Assembly: GCA_032622095.1 (NCBI GenBank)
Contig: CP136061.1
Location: 123,826,754-123,890,753, forward strand
DNA length: 64,000 bases
Source: Siphonodentalium dalli
Lineage: Eukaryota; Mollusca; Scaphopoda; Gadilida; Siphonodentaliidae
Reading direction: 5' to 3'
Shown in pieces: positions 25,201-33,761 of this stretch. The notes beneath the pieces are model-generated. The model saw nothing but the letters and a program-made list of their open reading frames with translations. It did no database searches and was not told the origin of the DNA. Each line of letters opens with the position of its first letter. The stretch's first letter is position 1. A program made the translations under genes and the position numbers.

Positions 25201-28110
25201 TTCTAATACCCCCCCCCCCCCCCCCCTTACGAACGAGACTTGCCTATTTATTTCCTGGTTACCGGCGACAATTTTGTTTAAATAAAATGGTTTTATTACC
25301 TGCATTGCCCAAACCGTGAGATTTTATGGAGGTTGCAGGAGAGCATATGTTTAAGACATCAAATTGGGAGACTCACGGGCAAAACGGGAGATTATATAGT
25401 TCACGTACTTTCCGTTTGAACGTTCTGAAACGAAGAGTTGGATACTCAAATCTGCGATGCCACATGGCCCAATTTGTAAGTCATATGGGCATAGAAATGA
25501 GAACTGTTAGAAGGGGTCCTACTAGTCGACTAGTAGTTGATTACCTCTGGCAACTAGTCGATTTCTTAAAACCGCTAATCGTTTCAGCAATAATGGTAGC
25601 TTTAATAGTTTGTGAAGCGGAGGGAATTTAATTTGTATTTTTTTATAATAAAGACCAAGATGTTGGGATCCGACAGATTTTACATTGTCATAGAGTTGCT
25701 CTTTTTATACATGTCGCAAATAGATTGGTCTGATATATTGCTTTTAAATCCAATATCGTATTTATCAGATTTAATTGGCCTGGGCTGTAACCTGCGCTGT
25801 AACACAACACACCCATCTGAACAACAAAATGCAAATAAAAGACAATGGACTAATGCATCATTACAATGGAAAAATTCAACTAACAGTTCAATCTATGTCG
25901 ATACTGCATTGTCAAAATCATACAGACGTCACTGCAAAACTATCATTCTATCCATTTGTGTCTAATATTTGTTATAAACAATCTAGATATTGCTATGAAA
26001 AATCCATGAACATAATAATTATGTAAATCATTTTAATAGGGAGAGGCAATAGCTTGTTGTGGTCTGGTTAAGTTAAAGCTTCCCAATTAAAATAACATAA
26101 AATTGCATGCATGGTGGAAACAAGTTTGTGAAGTAGCTCTTGAATTTATATACATGTAATTTAGGAACTCACATAGATGTTTCATGACCAATAGGAACTC
26201 ATCCTCTTGAACGCCAAACAGGTTATCTGGTTCCTGAAGGAATGTTGATAGAGTACCACCATCGACATACTCCATAACAACCACAAAACGAAATGTGCTA
26301 CTCTGAAATGGGAATGACATGCTGATAGAGTACTGCTGTCGACTAGGCTTGCCACGATTATTCGATTAATCGACTAACCTTCGGCAGGTGCGGTAGTCGA
26401 CGGTTATTTACTTTCGTCGACTAATCGCCCGAGGGGGGGTGGGTATGGTTGTGTAACTTGTGTACATGTATGTAAGCAGTACTTTTCATCGATGTCATGC
26501 CTGAAAGTAACTGTTAACTGCGTATGCAGCACAATTCCGTTGCGGCGTCCTCTGCCTTTGATGTTGCCGCCGACGTTTGCCGGTCATCTTCAAAGAATTA
26601 TGTGTGCGACATCGAAATGTTAATTATGTTTATTGTTTAACTGTGAATATTAATTTACTATTAGTGCTACTGTGCTAGATACATTTCCGAAGCGGTTGCT
26701 GGTTACGTATATAATATAAACTATTAATTTGTTTCATTATTTCTTGCAATTCTTTATTGAAAATGTCCAGGTTATACATGACAGTAATTGTGACTGACTG
26801 ACTGCATCCCCGTCCCCCAGGGTCCCCCATAAAAGCTCAAATATCTCCCACTGTCTACCTATGTCCTTGTTAACTTCATTGTAAGTGCACACCTTTCGCC
26901 GCAATTTTACCGATTAATGTGATGCACGTGACCTGCCGAAATACGTAGTGGCGGCTTGGGAGTCGCGTTCGAGATTAGCTTTACTTCGTGCAATTTTGCA
27001 CAGTTACTGTCACGTCATGTATGCAGTTTGCTCTAACTTTGCCAGAAACATCGGCAATATAGGCACTTGGCAGTACTTAATAGTAAGGGCCTGTTAAAAA
27101 CTACATCGGGACGAATGAGGGCATGAGTATTCCTTGTTGTATACGAAATATAACAGTGTAAAACACAGAGCATCGACAGTTTATAACTGTCTTCAAAATG
27201 GATGTAAAGAAGTCATCGTAATTTCGCATTTATCAATTGGTTACCTGGATGTAATACAGGGCGCATATATTACCGATTAATCGACTAACTGTCGATTATA
27301 GCTGCCGATTAGTCGATTATGAAAAAGCATAGTCGTGGCAACCATACTGTCGACATATTCCATGACAACCATAACACAAAAAAGATAACGTCTGATGTAT
27401 GCGCAGTTGTAAATAAATACTTAAATAAATACTTATTTACATGCGGGACGAATCAATTGTGATAAACAAATGGCAATCATTCCGACAAGGCGAGCCACTG
27501 CTTATAACACATGTATGGGTTGATGTTTTGTGATGCCTATTTATGAGAATTTATGAAAATAACACTTTGAGCAAGAGTATTTTCTATTCCGGGTATTCCC
27601 ACCAAATGTCGGCAGCGGAGGTTCCACACCACTTTAACCTGGGCAACACTGGGTCACCCTGCTGGTTTGATAAATTGGTTTATTCCTGCAAAATATCTGA
27701 ATCAAAATGACATTTTGCATTGAAGGAGAGCGCCAACAAGATAGAGTCATCCCTCTGAAAATAGCCAATAAAACTGTCCTAAAAGGTTTTATGTCTTATA
27801 TCAGAAAAATAGAAAGAAAATCAATATTAATTGATAGAAGCGTTTCCGGACAGAAGTCTTCGATTCATATTTATTATTTTATACCCCAAAAACTATGTAA
27901 AACTTGTTTGGAAGAGATAGACCATCTTTAATAAATACAGTGGAATCCTATTCAGAATGTATCACTATCACCTACCTCTTTCTCTTCGCCAATGAATTTG
28001 ACAATATTTTCATGTTGCAGTTCTTTCAGTGCATCCAACTCACGTTGAAACTGCTGGTCGATACTTATTCCAGCATTGCATATCTTCAAGGCCACTTTTG
28101 CTCCAGATCT
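10031..28110 (-). CDS. TBK1/IKK-epsilon-like serine/threonine kinase (kinase 1), partial, 7 exons
   Basis: TBK1-family kinases phosphorylate interferon-pathway and autophagy targets in the cytosol. In order, seven minus-strand exons lie at 28110-27976, 26302-26173, 24062-23881, 21330-21170, 16617-16507, 12560-12384 and 10236-10031, with consensus AG/GT borders and phases that join without a stop (1102 bp, about 367 codons). Visible elements are VALK lysine, RELDAL helix C glutamate, HRDIKPGN, SDFG, the activation loop PSLVGTEEYL with the family's regulatory serine, and a ubiquitin-like domain. The glycine-loop first exon and the C-terminal scaffold exons are not visible in the window. All key catalytic residues are present, so the enzyme looks functional. 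TBK1 versus IKK-epsilon cannot be decided, since invertebrates often have a single ancestor of both. Confidence 0.9.
10670..11620. repeat. Tandem 'GGGCATAACTC' repeat with GGACGGACGG tail
   Basis: At least four copies of a unit with GGGGCATAACTCCGGT, AATTCGAACTTGA, and CATCCGGACAACAAATTTCA. The block is bracketed by GGGCGT...TACGCCC at 10688 and GGGCGTATAA at 11610, and ends with GGACGG runs (11531-11580). It lies in the kinase 1 intron between exons F and G. Such arrays are common in several marine invertebrates. Non-coding. Confidence 0.75.
12060..12270 (+). repeat. Degenerate family S monomer and tail
   Basis: It contains CCAAGATGGCTGCTGGCGGC and a tail GGACACCAACCCATAGCTCA like other family S elements. 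A single monomer is left. Confidence 0.6.
12384..12560 (-). CDS. Kinase 1 exon F: last kinase helices and linker to ULD
   Basis: 177 bp, phase 2 to 2. It starts EGLKTKVEPMI and contains KWKFDKLFKEIDDIV, matching the family's 'W-x-FDxFF' segment, then IVHFFD and KRIYLNPND leading into the ubiquitin-like domain. Acceptor TTCCAG, donor GTAAGT. Confidence 0.88.
12690..13184. mobile_element. Hairpin MITE, family P, copy 2
   Basis: It has the same two-hairpin layout as 2072-2440. The left hairpin arm is at about 12690-12760 (GGGGACCTCATTTTGC), the right hairpin at about 13095-13184 (GCTAGCCTGCTGTGCGGG then TGGGGACCTCATTCT). It is inserted between kinase 1 exons F and E. Confidence 0.65.
13222..13366. 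mobile_element. MITE A, copy 2, left arm and hairpin
   Basis: It starts TA|CAGTAATGCCCTAAATAAT and runs through TTATGGGTAATTATTCAGG to the hairpin GAAAGCTCTCAGTGAGAGCT, then breaks. A right-end tail of the same family (GGTTAAGGAGTCGATTA) lies at 15853-16379, beyond the nested piggyBac elements. The two may be one original copy. Confidence 0.65.
14300..15745. mobile_element. piggyBac-like element (inner), nested
   Basis: Inverted ends TTAACTCTTTCGCTGCC and GGCAGCGAAAGAGTTAA match perfectly (17 bp) and include the TTAA target sites. The inside has three repeats of a CACGTGACCTTG / GGCCATCTTGGATT block (14510-14930) and a tandem block at 15060-15420. It is non-autonomous. Confidence 0.85.
15060..15420 (+). 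repeat. Irregular tandem repeat, about 130-150 bp unit
   Basis: AATAATAGGTATAAGTATCT begins three units (near 15081, 15214 and 15360). Each continues with CTTATGCGCCGCAGGCGCCC and TAGAGG segments. It lies within the inner piggyBac-like element. Confidence 0.75.
15874..16357. mobile_element. MULE-like MITE with 10-bp TSD
   Basis: Inverted ends of about 100 bp share CGATGGGGTCAT, GTCACAAGGCT and three spaced TAGCCAGCTTTT blocks on each side. Flanking copies of ATTACTTAGG (15864-15873 and 16358-16367) form a 10-bp duplication. Long TIRs with 9-10 bp TSDs are typical of Mutator-like elements. There is no internal gene. It sits in a MITE A tail, near kinase 1 exon E. Confidence 0.82.
16507..16617 (-). 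CDS. Kinase 1 exon E: end of kinase C-lobe
   Basis: 111 bp, phase 2 to 2. The first G completes ATG (Met), followed by YQMTSSKPEGTIRASQ and SENGPIDFSPHFPNTCKLS. The KPEG...ENGPIDFS pattern is characteristic of TBK1/IKK-epsilon kinases. Acceptor TTTTAG, donor GTAAGT. The equivalent exon of kinase 2 was not found. Confidence 0.9.
17253..17512. mobile_element. Double-hairpin piggyBac MITE, copy 1
   Basis: The left end is TTAACCCTTTCATGATGGGA, the right end GCTCCAGTCATCAAACTGTTAA. Between them are two consecutive hairpins, each with arms of the form GCATTCTCTTATATATGCGA and its complement. The second is CCAATGCATTCTC...GAGAATGCATTGG. It is in the kinase 1 intron between exons E and D. Confidence 0.8.
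17600..18420 (+). repeat. Tandem repeat family B, about 4 units of ~145 bp
   Basis: Units contain GGCCATAACTC, AATCAAGATATT, TGTGAAAGATC, GAATTGG and GTTCAAGTTATCGC. The last unit is followed by GGTTTAGGGCCGCCAGCC. A shorter copy at 28225-28320 plus 29490-29650 is split by a family S element. Open frames in it (17668-18169) follow the repeat and are not treated as genes. Confidence 0.7.
18430..19230. other. Intronic sequence, nothing recognised
   Basis: This is part of the kinase 1 intron between exons E and D. It is AT-rich and holds no exon-like or repeat signal that I can name, apart from a short TCTGTCTGCCTGTGTGTGTG stretch near 18838. Confidence 0.4.
19241..20650. mobile_element. hAT element with CAGGG ends
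   Basis: The ends CAGGGTTTCCGCCA and TGGCGGAAACCCTG are inverted. The sequence TCTAAAT abuts both ends (19234-19240 and 20651-20657), giving at least a 7-bp exact duplication; hAT normally makes 8. CAGGG is the usual hAT terminus. Only short open frames lie inside. It is in the kinase 1 intron between exons E and D. Confidence 0.8.
20884..21146. mobile_element. Double-hairpin piggyBac MITE, copy 2
   Basis: TTAACCTTTTCATGATGGGA and GCTCCAGTCATGAAAAGGTTAA are the inverted ends. Two TATATATGC hairpins lie inside. The first is very well preserved: TGCATTCTCTTATATATGCA and its complement around CCCATAGGG. It ends only 24 bp from kinase 1 exon D. Confidence 0.82.
21170..21330 (-). CDS. Kinase 1 exon D: helix F / helix G region
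   Basis: 161 bp, phase 0 to 2. It starts HPNLYKKAF directly after EEYL and contains ADIWSIGATFYHAATGRIPF, the family's helix F and G segment, ending SRSNNEV plus AT. Acceptor TTTCAG, donor GTGAGT. It corresponds to kinase 2 exon 6 (164 bp), which has the same phases. Confidence 0.93.
21651..23080. mobile_element. Tigger/pogo-like element inserted at TA
   Basis: The left end is CAGTAAAACCTCTCTCTATA; the right end, read on the other strand, is CATTAAAACCTCTCCAAACT. TA flanks both sides. This terminus resembles pogo/Tigger elements (Tc1/mariner group). There is no intact transposase; a 145-codon open frame at 22667-23104 runs through the internal hairpin and out of the end, so it is not a gene. 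Confidence 0.7.
22728..22857. repeat. Long near-perfect hairpin
   Basis: From TACCCTGTTTCGTTGTACAT to its complement ending CAACAGGGTA, the arms are about 60 bp each around GCCGGCAAGC. Only a few mismatches are seen near the outer ends. It lies in the Tigger-like element. Confidence 0.85.
23225..23550 (+). repeat. Direct repeat flanking exon C, left copy
   Basis: It begins AAAGTGATGTGAAACACTCC and passes through GTCGCGTCCCGAATCGAGA to AGAATGCTACATTCCCAG. A diverged copy in the same orientation is at 24232-24555, and a shorter inverted one is at about 27430-27645. All are intronic to kinase 1. Confidence 0.75.
23881..24062 (-). CDS. Kinase 1 exon C: catalytic and activation loops
   Basis: 182 bp, phase 1 to 0. 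It encodes FLHRDIKPGNVLR (catalytic Asp), YKLSDFG (Mg-binding Asp) and PSLVGTEEYL, where the serine aligns with the TBK1 activation-loop serine. The acceptor is CGCCAG, which restores a Cys codon with exon B; using the next AG instead would create a stop. Donor GTGAGT. In kinase 2 the same segment is split by an extra intron. Confidence 0.93.
24232..24555 (+). repeat. Direct repeat flanking exon C, right copy
   Basis: AAAGTGATATGAAACACTCT to AAAATGCTACATTCCTCCAG, in the same order of blocks as 23225-23550. The two copies bracket exon C (23881-24062). Confidence 0.75.
24709..25592. mobile_element. hAT-like element, TAG...ACGATTA family, copy 1
   Basis: The ends TAGTGTTGAAACGATTA and TAATCGTTTCAGCAATA are inverted. 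The 8-bp duplications are ATGGTGGC (24701-24708) and ATGGTAGC (25593-25600), one mismatch. A C-run lies at 25208-25226. It is related, in opposite orientation, to 36031-36957. It lies in the intron between kinase 1 exons C and B. No transposase is seen. Confidence 0.82.
26173..26302 (-). CDS. Kinase 1 exon B: hinge region
   Basis: 130 bp, phase 0 to 1. It encodes FVVVMEYVDGGTLSTFL followed by EPDNLFGVQEDEFLLVMKHL, the beta5-hinge-helix D/E part typical of TBK1. Acceptor CATTTCAG, donor GTGAGT. Its length is identical to kinase 2 exon 3 (130 bp), with the same phases. A broken partial copy of this exon lies immediately upstream (26317-27390). Confidence 0.92.
26317..27390 (-). pseudogene. Broken partial copy of kinase 1 exon B, split by a hAT element
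   Basis: The segments 27390-27347 and 26343-26317 together match part of exon B (26243-26290). By eye about 37 of 46 bases are the same, and the encoded string is VMVVMEYVDSSTLS against VVVMEYVDGGTLS. The copy ends without the rest of the exon and is interrupted by 26344-27346. It is probably a decayed tandem duplicate and not a usable alternative exon. Confidence 0.75.
26344..27346. mobile_element. hAT-like element in the exon B duplicate
   Basis: The ends TAGGCTTGCCACGATTA and TAGTCGTGGCAACCATA are inverted with a few mismatches. An exact 8-bp duplication CTGTCGAC lies at 26336-26343 and 27347-27354. Subterminal ATTAGTCGA/TCGACTAA repeats are present. The 1003-bp element lacks a transposase. 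Confidence 0.87.
27430..27645 (-). repeat. Third, inverted copy of the exon-C-flanking repeat
   Basis: Read on the minus strand it has TTAAAGTGGTGTGGAAC, GGGAATACCCGGAATAGAAA and CTCTTGCTCAAAGTG, matching 23225-23550 in order, but diverged. Confidence 0.55.
27811..27935 (+). repeat. Family D element, half copy
   Basis: AATCAATATTAATTGATAGA, GTTTCCGGACAGAAGTCTTC and ATTATTTTATACCCC match the right arm of 6590-7085. It ends 41 bp from kinase 1 exon A. Confidence 0.65.
27976..28110 (-). CDS. Kinase 1 exon A: beta3 lysine and helix C
   Basis: 135 bp, phase 0 to 0, encoding 45 residues from RSGAKVALKI to KFIGEEKE. VALK holds the ATP-anchoring lysine and QRELDAL the partner glutamate; HENIVKF is beta4. 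The acceptor is ATTACAG (minus strand) and the donor GTAGGT. It corresponds to kinase 2 exon 2 (138 bp). The exon before it, carrying the start and glycine loop, was not found upstream. Confidence 0.9.
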
Positions 28111-28322
28111 CTGTAATGTCAATATTATATTTTATTTTCAAGAAGTGTTCATACGCAATCAAACAAATTATAAATGGTCAAGATAAAGTGTCATATATCT
28201 CATCATAATCTTCATCAATTCAATAACACAGTGCATCAAAGATGGCTCTGGTAAAGTGTTTTGCCCATAGGAGTGAATATGTCCAACCGAGAATCACTAA
28301 AAATGAACAAACAAAGGAACCA

Positions 28323-29490
28323 AAATGAAAGTGTCAATGACACTGTAGCTCAACTTGGAAAGGGAATAATTTAATGTGTTACAGTCAATGGAGTGATTAG
28401 GAATGTGGAAAGTTGAAAGGCCTAGTTATGCAAAGAAGGAAATCCAAGATGGCCGCGCCATGTTTTTTTACCGAATGACCCCAAAATGACTCATTCCCAT
28501 CTACATGTCATTAACATCCATCACAAATTTCATGATGATCCGACAAAAGATACGACCTGTAGCCTGTGTCAAAGGATTTATTCATGCAAAGAGTAAATTC
28601 CAAGATGGCTGCTGGCGGCCATGTTTTTTGGCTGAATGACCCCAAAATGGCTCATTCCCATCTACATGTCATTGTTAACATCCATGACAAATTTCATGAT
28701 GATCCGACCAAAGCTACGACCTGTAGCCTGTGCCAAATGATTTAGTCATGCAAAGAGTAAAATCCAAGATGGCTGCTAGTGGCCATGTTTTTTGGCCGAA
28801 CGACCCCAAAATGACTCGTTTCCATCTACATGTCAATATTAACATCAATGACAAATTTCATGATGATTAGATGAACAGTACGACCTGTAGCCCATGCTAA
28901 TGGATTGAATTTTGAAATTCAAGATGGCCACTGGCGGCCATGTTTTTTTGCCGAATGACCCCAAAATTACTCGTTCTCATCTAGATGTCAATGTCAACAG
29001 CCATGACAAATCTCATAATGATCCGACCAAAGGTACGACCTGTAGCCTGTGCCAAAGGATTTAGTCATGCAAAGAGTAAAATCCAAGATGGCTGCTGGCG
29101 GCCATGTTTTTTGGCCCAATGACCCCAAAATGGCTCGTTCCCATCTACATGTCATTGTTAACATCCATGACAAATTTCATGAAGATCCAACCAAAGCTAT
29201 GACCTGTAGCCCGTGCCAAAGGATTTAATCATGCAAAGAGTAAAATCCAAGATAGCTGCTGCCGCCCATGTTTTTTGGCCAAATGACCCCAAAATAACTC
29301 GTTCCCATCTACATGTCAATGTCAACAGCCATGACAAATTTCATAATGATCTGACCAAAGGTACGACCTGTAGCCCGTGCTAAAGGAAATTGTTGATGAG
29401 TCACACACACACACACACACACACACACATGGACGACGGACACCAAGCCATGGCAATAGCTCAAACTTTACAAAGTAAAGTTGAGCTAAA
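28323..29490 (+). mobile_element. Tandem-monomer element (family S), six-monomer copy
   Basis: The head is ATGAAAGTGTCAATGACACT plus TAGCTCAACTT; the tail is GGCAATAGCTCAAAC... AAAGTTGAGCTA. Six monomers of about 150-166 bp lie between. Each has CATGCAAAGAGTAAAATCC, CAAGATGGC, GGCCATG, GACCCCAAAATGACTCG, and CATGACAAATTTCATGA. TAGCTCAACTT/AAAGTTGAGCTA may be short TIRs. Open frames within follow the monomer and are not genes. Confidence 0.7.
29402..29428 (+). repeat. (CA)n microsatellite
   Basis: A pure CA dinucleotide run lies in the tail of the family S element. Confidence 0.9.
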
Positions 29491-29941
29491 AACTCTCAAG
29501 AGTCATAACTCAGGTTAAAAAAAAACAAACGGGACAACTTGGTTTTTAAACTCAATCAAGATATTGTTGTGAAAGATCCATATACCCAATATGAATAGAA
29601 TCGGTTGATGTTTGTTCAAGTTATCGCACTAAGGGTAAAATTCCCCAATTACGAATAAACGTAGGTTAGTTTTGATTTTGAACATACAACATTTAGTCAG
29701 TTAAGATATGCGACACTATTAAACGTGTAGTTTATATGATAACTTCATGAGATTGCATTCAAATGCTGCGGGTGTGGCTTATTTTTATGAATAAGTGAAT
29801 ATTAATTGAATTTAGAGGAAGTTATTCATTGGTCGCTTGCTGCGTATTGGCTAGATTTCTCTCACTTGGAATAATTTTAACCACGAGAGTCCTTAGACCG
29901 TAAGTTGATTGAAATGAAACCCGGTCTAATTTTATTAGACT

Positions 29942-30136
29942 GTGTGTCTTACTGATCCCTGTTACCCTTGTGGTGTGTGTGGTATTCGATGTTTTAAAGA
30001 TTGCATTGAATGTACCCGTTGTAAACAATGGACACATTACCAGTGTGTTCCGATGATGACAGTTTACATTAACCCAGGATTTCACAAAAATTCTATGTTC
30101 GCCTGTAAATTTGGTACACAAAATCAACAGAAGTGA
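29942..30136 (+). other. PHD-finger-like fragment, probable retrotransposon remnant
   Basis: The frame reads CYPCGVCGIRCFKDCIECTR then CKQWTHYQCVPM and FACKFG. The spacing C-x2-C, C-x2-C, H-x2-C, C resembles a PHD finger, but the last cysteine of the expected final pair is absent. There is no start codon just upstream and the frame stops after 'TQNQQK'. PHD fingers of this kind occur in ORF1 of CR1/L2-type LINEs as well as in chromatin proteins. With no continuing domain, a LINE remnant is my preferred reading. Confidence 0.4.
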
Positions 30137-30139
30137 AAA

Positions 30140-31140
30140 ACAAACATTTTCAGAGATTTCTACGGGAAATAAACCCAGTGTGCGAGAAGATGATGAGAAC
30201 AATGGAGGGTCAGAGGATGAAGCATGCAGCTGTAAGTGGTGGGAAATGGGAAAATACCAGGACAGCGCAAAAGACAACGAACGGAAAGGCAATGACACTT
30301 GATCCCTTCCAGTAAAGTTTCCAGGACCAGACAGTAAATTAAAACAACAAAGAGCTAAACAACACAATTTTAATATATGTATCCAAATAATTTTAGTCCG
30401 ATAAAATCTTCCAAAACGATTGCCTAAAAATCTTGGTTTTTCCCCACACCCACCTGCCCATGTATATATAATTTATTCTAATCAACTTTTCCTTCAGCTC
30501 ACTGCTATATATGTATATTTACAAAAATGTGCTCTATTTTTCTTTTGTTGCTGTTCTACTATCTCATATGTTACGTGTATGAATTATACCAATACAAAAA
30601 ATTTAAAAAAAGAATCTAACTTTTTATCTTTTTATCAAACTTTTATCATTCAGGCCGACAATGCAGTCCAATTACCTTCAATTATCTATCAGTATAATGA
30701 TTAAAAAAAATCCCATTGATTAAAGTCCTTTGTAATCAGCACCTCCACTGATTAAACATATCGTTGTGTAAACATGCATGACTAATCTGCCATAATCCAT
30801 GCTATATTAGAGGGACTTGTTGGATTTATAAAGGGACTTGCTGCAATTCTATAGGGACTTGCTGCATTTCGAAGGACTTGCTGCATATCTAGGGACTTGC
30901 TGCATTTATTATGACCGTGACAAACTTGGTATCTAACCGAGTTCTGATTTTTGTCAGAATAGCTGACCAGGTTGCGATCCTGGTCCACTAGCATGAGAGA
31001 CCAGTGCTCAGTATGCTACCTCTCGGCTATCAGTACCGACTTCCCTATGCTATTGACCCCCTTTAAATGTTTATATCTTAACAACAGGGGCCTGTTTTAG
31101 GCTGTAACATGCTCCACTGCCCGTCCCCCTTTTGCATTGC
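30140..31140. other. Intergenic; short tandem repeat only
   Basis: No gene seen. It contains the 20-bp-type repeat at 30808-30905 and AT-rich sequence. Confidence 0.45.
30808..30905 (+). repeat. Short tandem repeat around AGGGACTTGCTGCA
   Basis: Five imperfect copies of AGGGACTTG(C/T)TG(C/G)A separated by 5-10 variable bases. Confidence 0.85.
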
Positions 31141-31147
31141 CACTATA

Positions 31148-31246
31148 CGACAACGCCATATGCGCCCACTTCATGTTAATGACAGCACTATACTTTGTAT
31201 AGAACTATTAAGTACTATACTTTGTATAGTACTATTAACATGAAGC
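31148..31246. repeat. Imperfect palindrome
   Basis: CTTCATGTTAATG and ACTATACTTTGTATAG on the left, CTATACTTTGTATAGTACTA and TTAACATGAAG on the right. The internal ACTATACTTTGTATAGT is itself palindromic and occurs twice. Confidence 0.8.
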
Positions 31247-31259
31247 AGGCATGTATAGG

Positions 31260-32816
31260 GCCAATGGCCATTCTCAGTTAATCAGCGCCAATGCACTTTC
31301 ACCTGTCTCACCCCATATTTCTGTGTACAATTTTGTTCTTGTAGGGCTGGGACTAACCAGTTGTGGCATATGGAACAATAATCGTGCAATGCGATAATCA
31401 TCTTGACCTCATGTGGTTGTACATACCCCAAATCGAGGTAAAATGCCCTGTTGCAAGCTGGGTATGGATATTTAATAAAATCAACGCACAAATCTGGAAC
31501 GCTAAACCTCAGCACTAAACCTCAGCGCGCAAATAAAGAGAGAGATAGCGCGGATCTTCACTCTACGCGCACCCTGCCACCAGTAGGCACTAACAAGAAG
31601 GACTTTAATTAGTCGCCTCCAATTTATATTTACACCCTTTACTCTTCTTGTTACCACAACAGCCTCACCTATGCATAGTGACCTGACGTTAACGTTACAA
31701 CATCCGCTACTATAATTATACACGAAACGCCGACTCAGGGATCGGCATGCGTACAGCCCAAACATTCACGTTTGTCCGGAGTGTCCCATACAGCGATGCC
31801 TCATACCTGTACCTAGGCATATACGCACTCAACATCGTGCAACCGGCTTCCATCATTGCCAACTTGCAATAGACAATTCAATCGCTGTAATTAACGACGC
31901 CGAAAGGCACCAAAGAACACACAGTGTAACAAAGTGTAAGATCCAGATTCCCACTGTTTGTTTGCTTACAAGCATCACAATCACCATGTGCTATTTGCCC
32001 GCACTCGCGTGCACACACACACTACTCCCATAAAGGGAACACAACGCCACCCTCAGTTGCTTAGATGGCACATTATGGACACACCAATGTGATGCTTCAA
32101 GCCCACATATCCTTACACGAATGGACAAATATCCCGTTAAATGGACAATACTTTATATGACTGTAGTTTGTGAGTTGCACATTACACTTTTGTCAATCTC
32201 ACATCCAGTAGTTGTCACTCTCCCCTCATGGTCCAAATGACCCAATCCCACAAAATACCCTTCTCGGATCCAAGCACACGTCCTCAATTCACCCAAGGTA
32301 ATTTCATACCAAATATAAGCAAAATAGACCATTTGATTCTTGCATAGAAGACATATCATGAATTACTATGGAGAGAAAGAGTAATGTAGCTGGCCTTGCA
32401 CCTACTTGACCTGGTGACCCTGATTGAACAAATCTGAATCACACATCACCAAAGGAGCATCACTATTAAATATGAGCTAAATAGAGCTGGTGGTTCTTTC
32501 AAAGAACACTTTTGAAGTTTGCCAAATATGTTCTACTGAAGTAGTGGATGTGGGGTGTTAAATGTCCTGTTGAAATATTTGAACAATACATATGATAGAT
32601 TGTTGTTGTAATTGAGAATTAATGACATCTAGCAGATCTCCAGGAAATGTTTATAAAAATGTCAGATTTCACTTGACATGTGTAGGCATACCCCGCATAC
32701 AGTTAGAGCCAAAGTAAATGCTTCTTATTAATGATTCTCTGTCAACAATTTGAGTAAATATTATTTTTGGGACCAGGGTGGCAGAAGCAGTAAACTTGAA
32801 TAAAGGGCCAGGGTGC

Positions 32817-32859
<43 letters not shown>

Positions 32860-33600
32860 GACCATGGAATTAAATAAAAAAAAAATAATTATTTTTTGGA
32901 GTTATGTCCCTGGCCCCGCCCACATTTAACACAGTGACCTCATTTGAACAAAACTGAACCCCAGTCACCCAAGGATCCTTCATACCAAATATGAACCCAT
33001 TTGGCCCAATGGTATTTGAGAAGATGACAAATCTGAATGTGAGTCACCTAGGGAACATCCACACCAATAACGAACCCATTCGGTCTTATGGTTCCAGAGG
33101 AGAAGAAGTTTAAAGAATTGTTGACGGACGGATGGATGGACGTACCAACATTTGGGGAGATATGTGGCTATTGAGTCATGTGGCTAAAATATTGTGTGGC
33201 CATCAAGTAGTTAAAAGTGATACAATTTCTGATTGTGGAGTCAGAACATGTAGGAATTATAGCAGAAGTAGCCGATTGAAACCCAAAAACATGTAAACAG
33301 CAACTAGGACAGTTGAATAGGAGAAACTGACAGGTCCGTGATTTGGTGACTAGCCACATAACTCTCCGAACACCTCATATTGACAGATCATGGATGTCCA
33401 AATCTATGGACTTTTTGTTTCCAACTATTAAGTGACCAAAAAATTAAATATGCTGCAAGGGCCAAATAGATCATTTTAGAGGGTTGATCTCAACGCTGTT
33501 AGGAAATAAGCCACCCAACTATCCATTTTTCTGAAAATTGGCCACATAAATCAGACTTGCATTTTTGAGGCGCGCGACCGTTCTTGCGCACCATCGCGCG
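31260..33600. other. Intergenic, no gene recognised
   Basis: It contains a (TA)n run at 32820-32856 and, at 32940-33150, a segment with 'CATACCAAATATGAACCCAT' ending in GACGGACGGATGG, of the kind that closes several tandem repeats here. Short open frames show no domain. Confidence 0.45.
32820..32856 (+). repeat. (TA)n microsatellite
   Basis: An uninterrupted TA run of about 18 units. Confidence 0.95.
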
Positions 33601-33619
33601 GCTAAAATTGAAAACCAGC

Positions 33620-33761
33620 AAATATGGCTTGTTGCCATTCATCGGAAAGCTCTCACCGAGAGCTTTCCGATGAATGCAACAAGCCATATTTCCGACTAAA
33701 TCCTGAAAAGTTACCCATAATTCTCATGTGGTTAAGAAGTCGATTAATTAGAGCATTACTG
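33620..33761. mobile_element. MITE A, copy 3, hairpin and right arm
   Basis: AATATGGCTTGTTGCC, the hairpin GGAAAGCTCTCACCGAGAGC, then TTACCCATAATTCT and the right end GCATTACTG|TA. The left half is missing. Confidence 0.75.

Larger units (their letters stand above)
28225..29650 (+). repeat. Family B repeat split by a family S element
   Basis: 28225-28320 (ATCAAAGATGGCTCTGGTAA, GAGAATCACTAAAAATG) and 29490-29650 (GAGTCATAACTCAGG, ATCAAGATATTGTTGTGAAA) match consecutive parts of 17640-18000. The family S element at 28323-29490 sits between them. Confidence 0.65.

Noticed and set aside
25326-25631. 101-codon frame with a similar peptide in the 36.1-kb element
   Set aside because: The similarity follows from both being copies of the same hAT element. 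No BED finger or hAT transposase motif was seen.
29822-30367. 181-codon minus-strand open frame
   Set aside because: No recognisable domain; it overlaps the PHD-like frame on the plus strand and includes a short repeat shared with 4095-4145.
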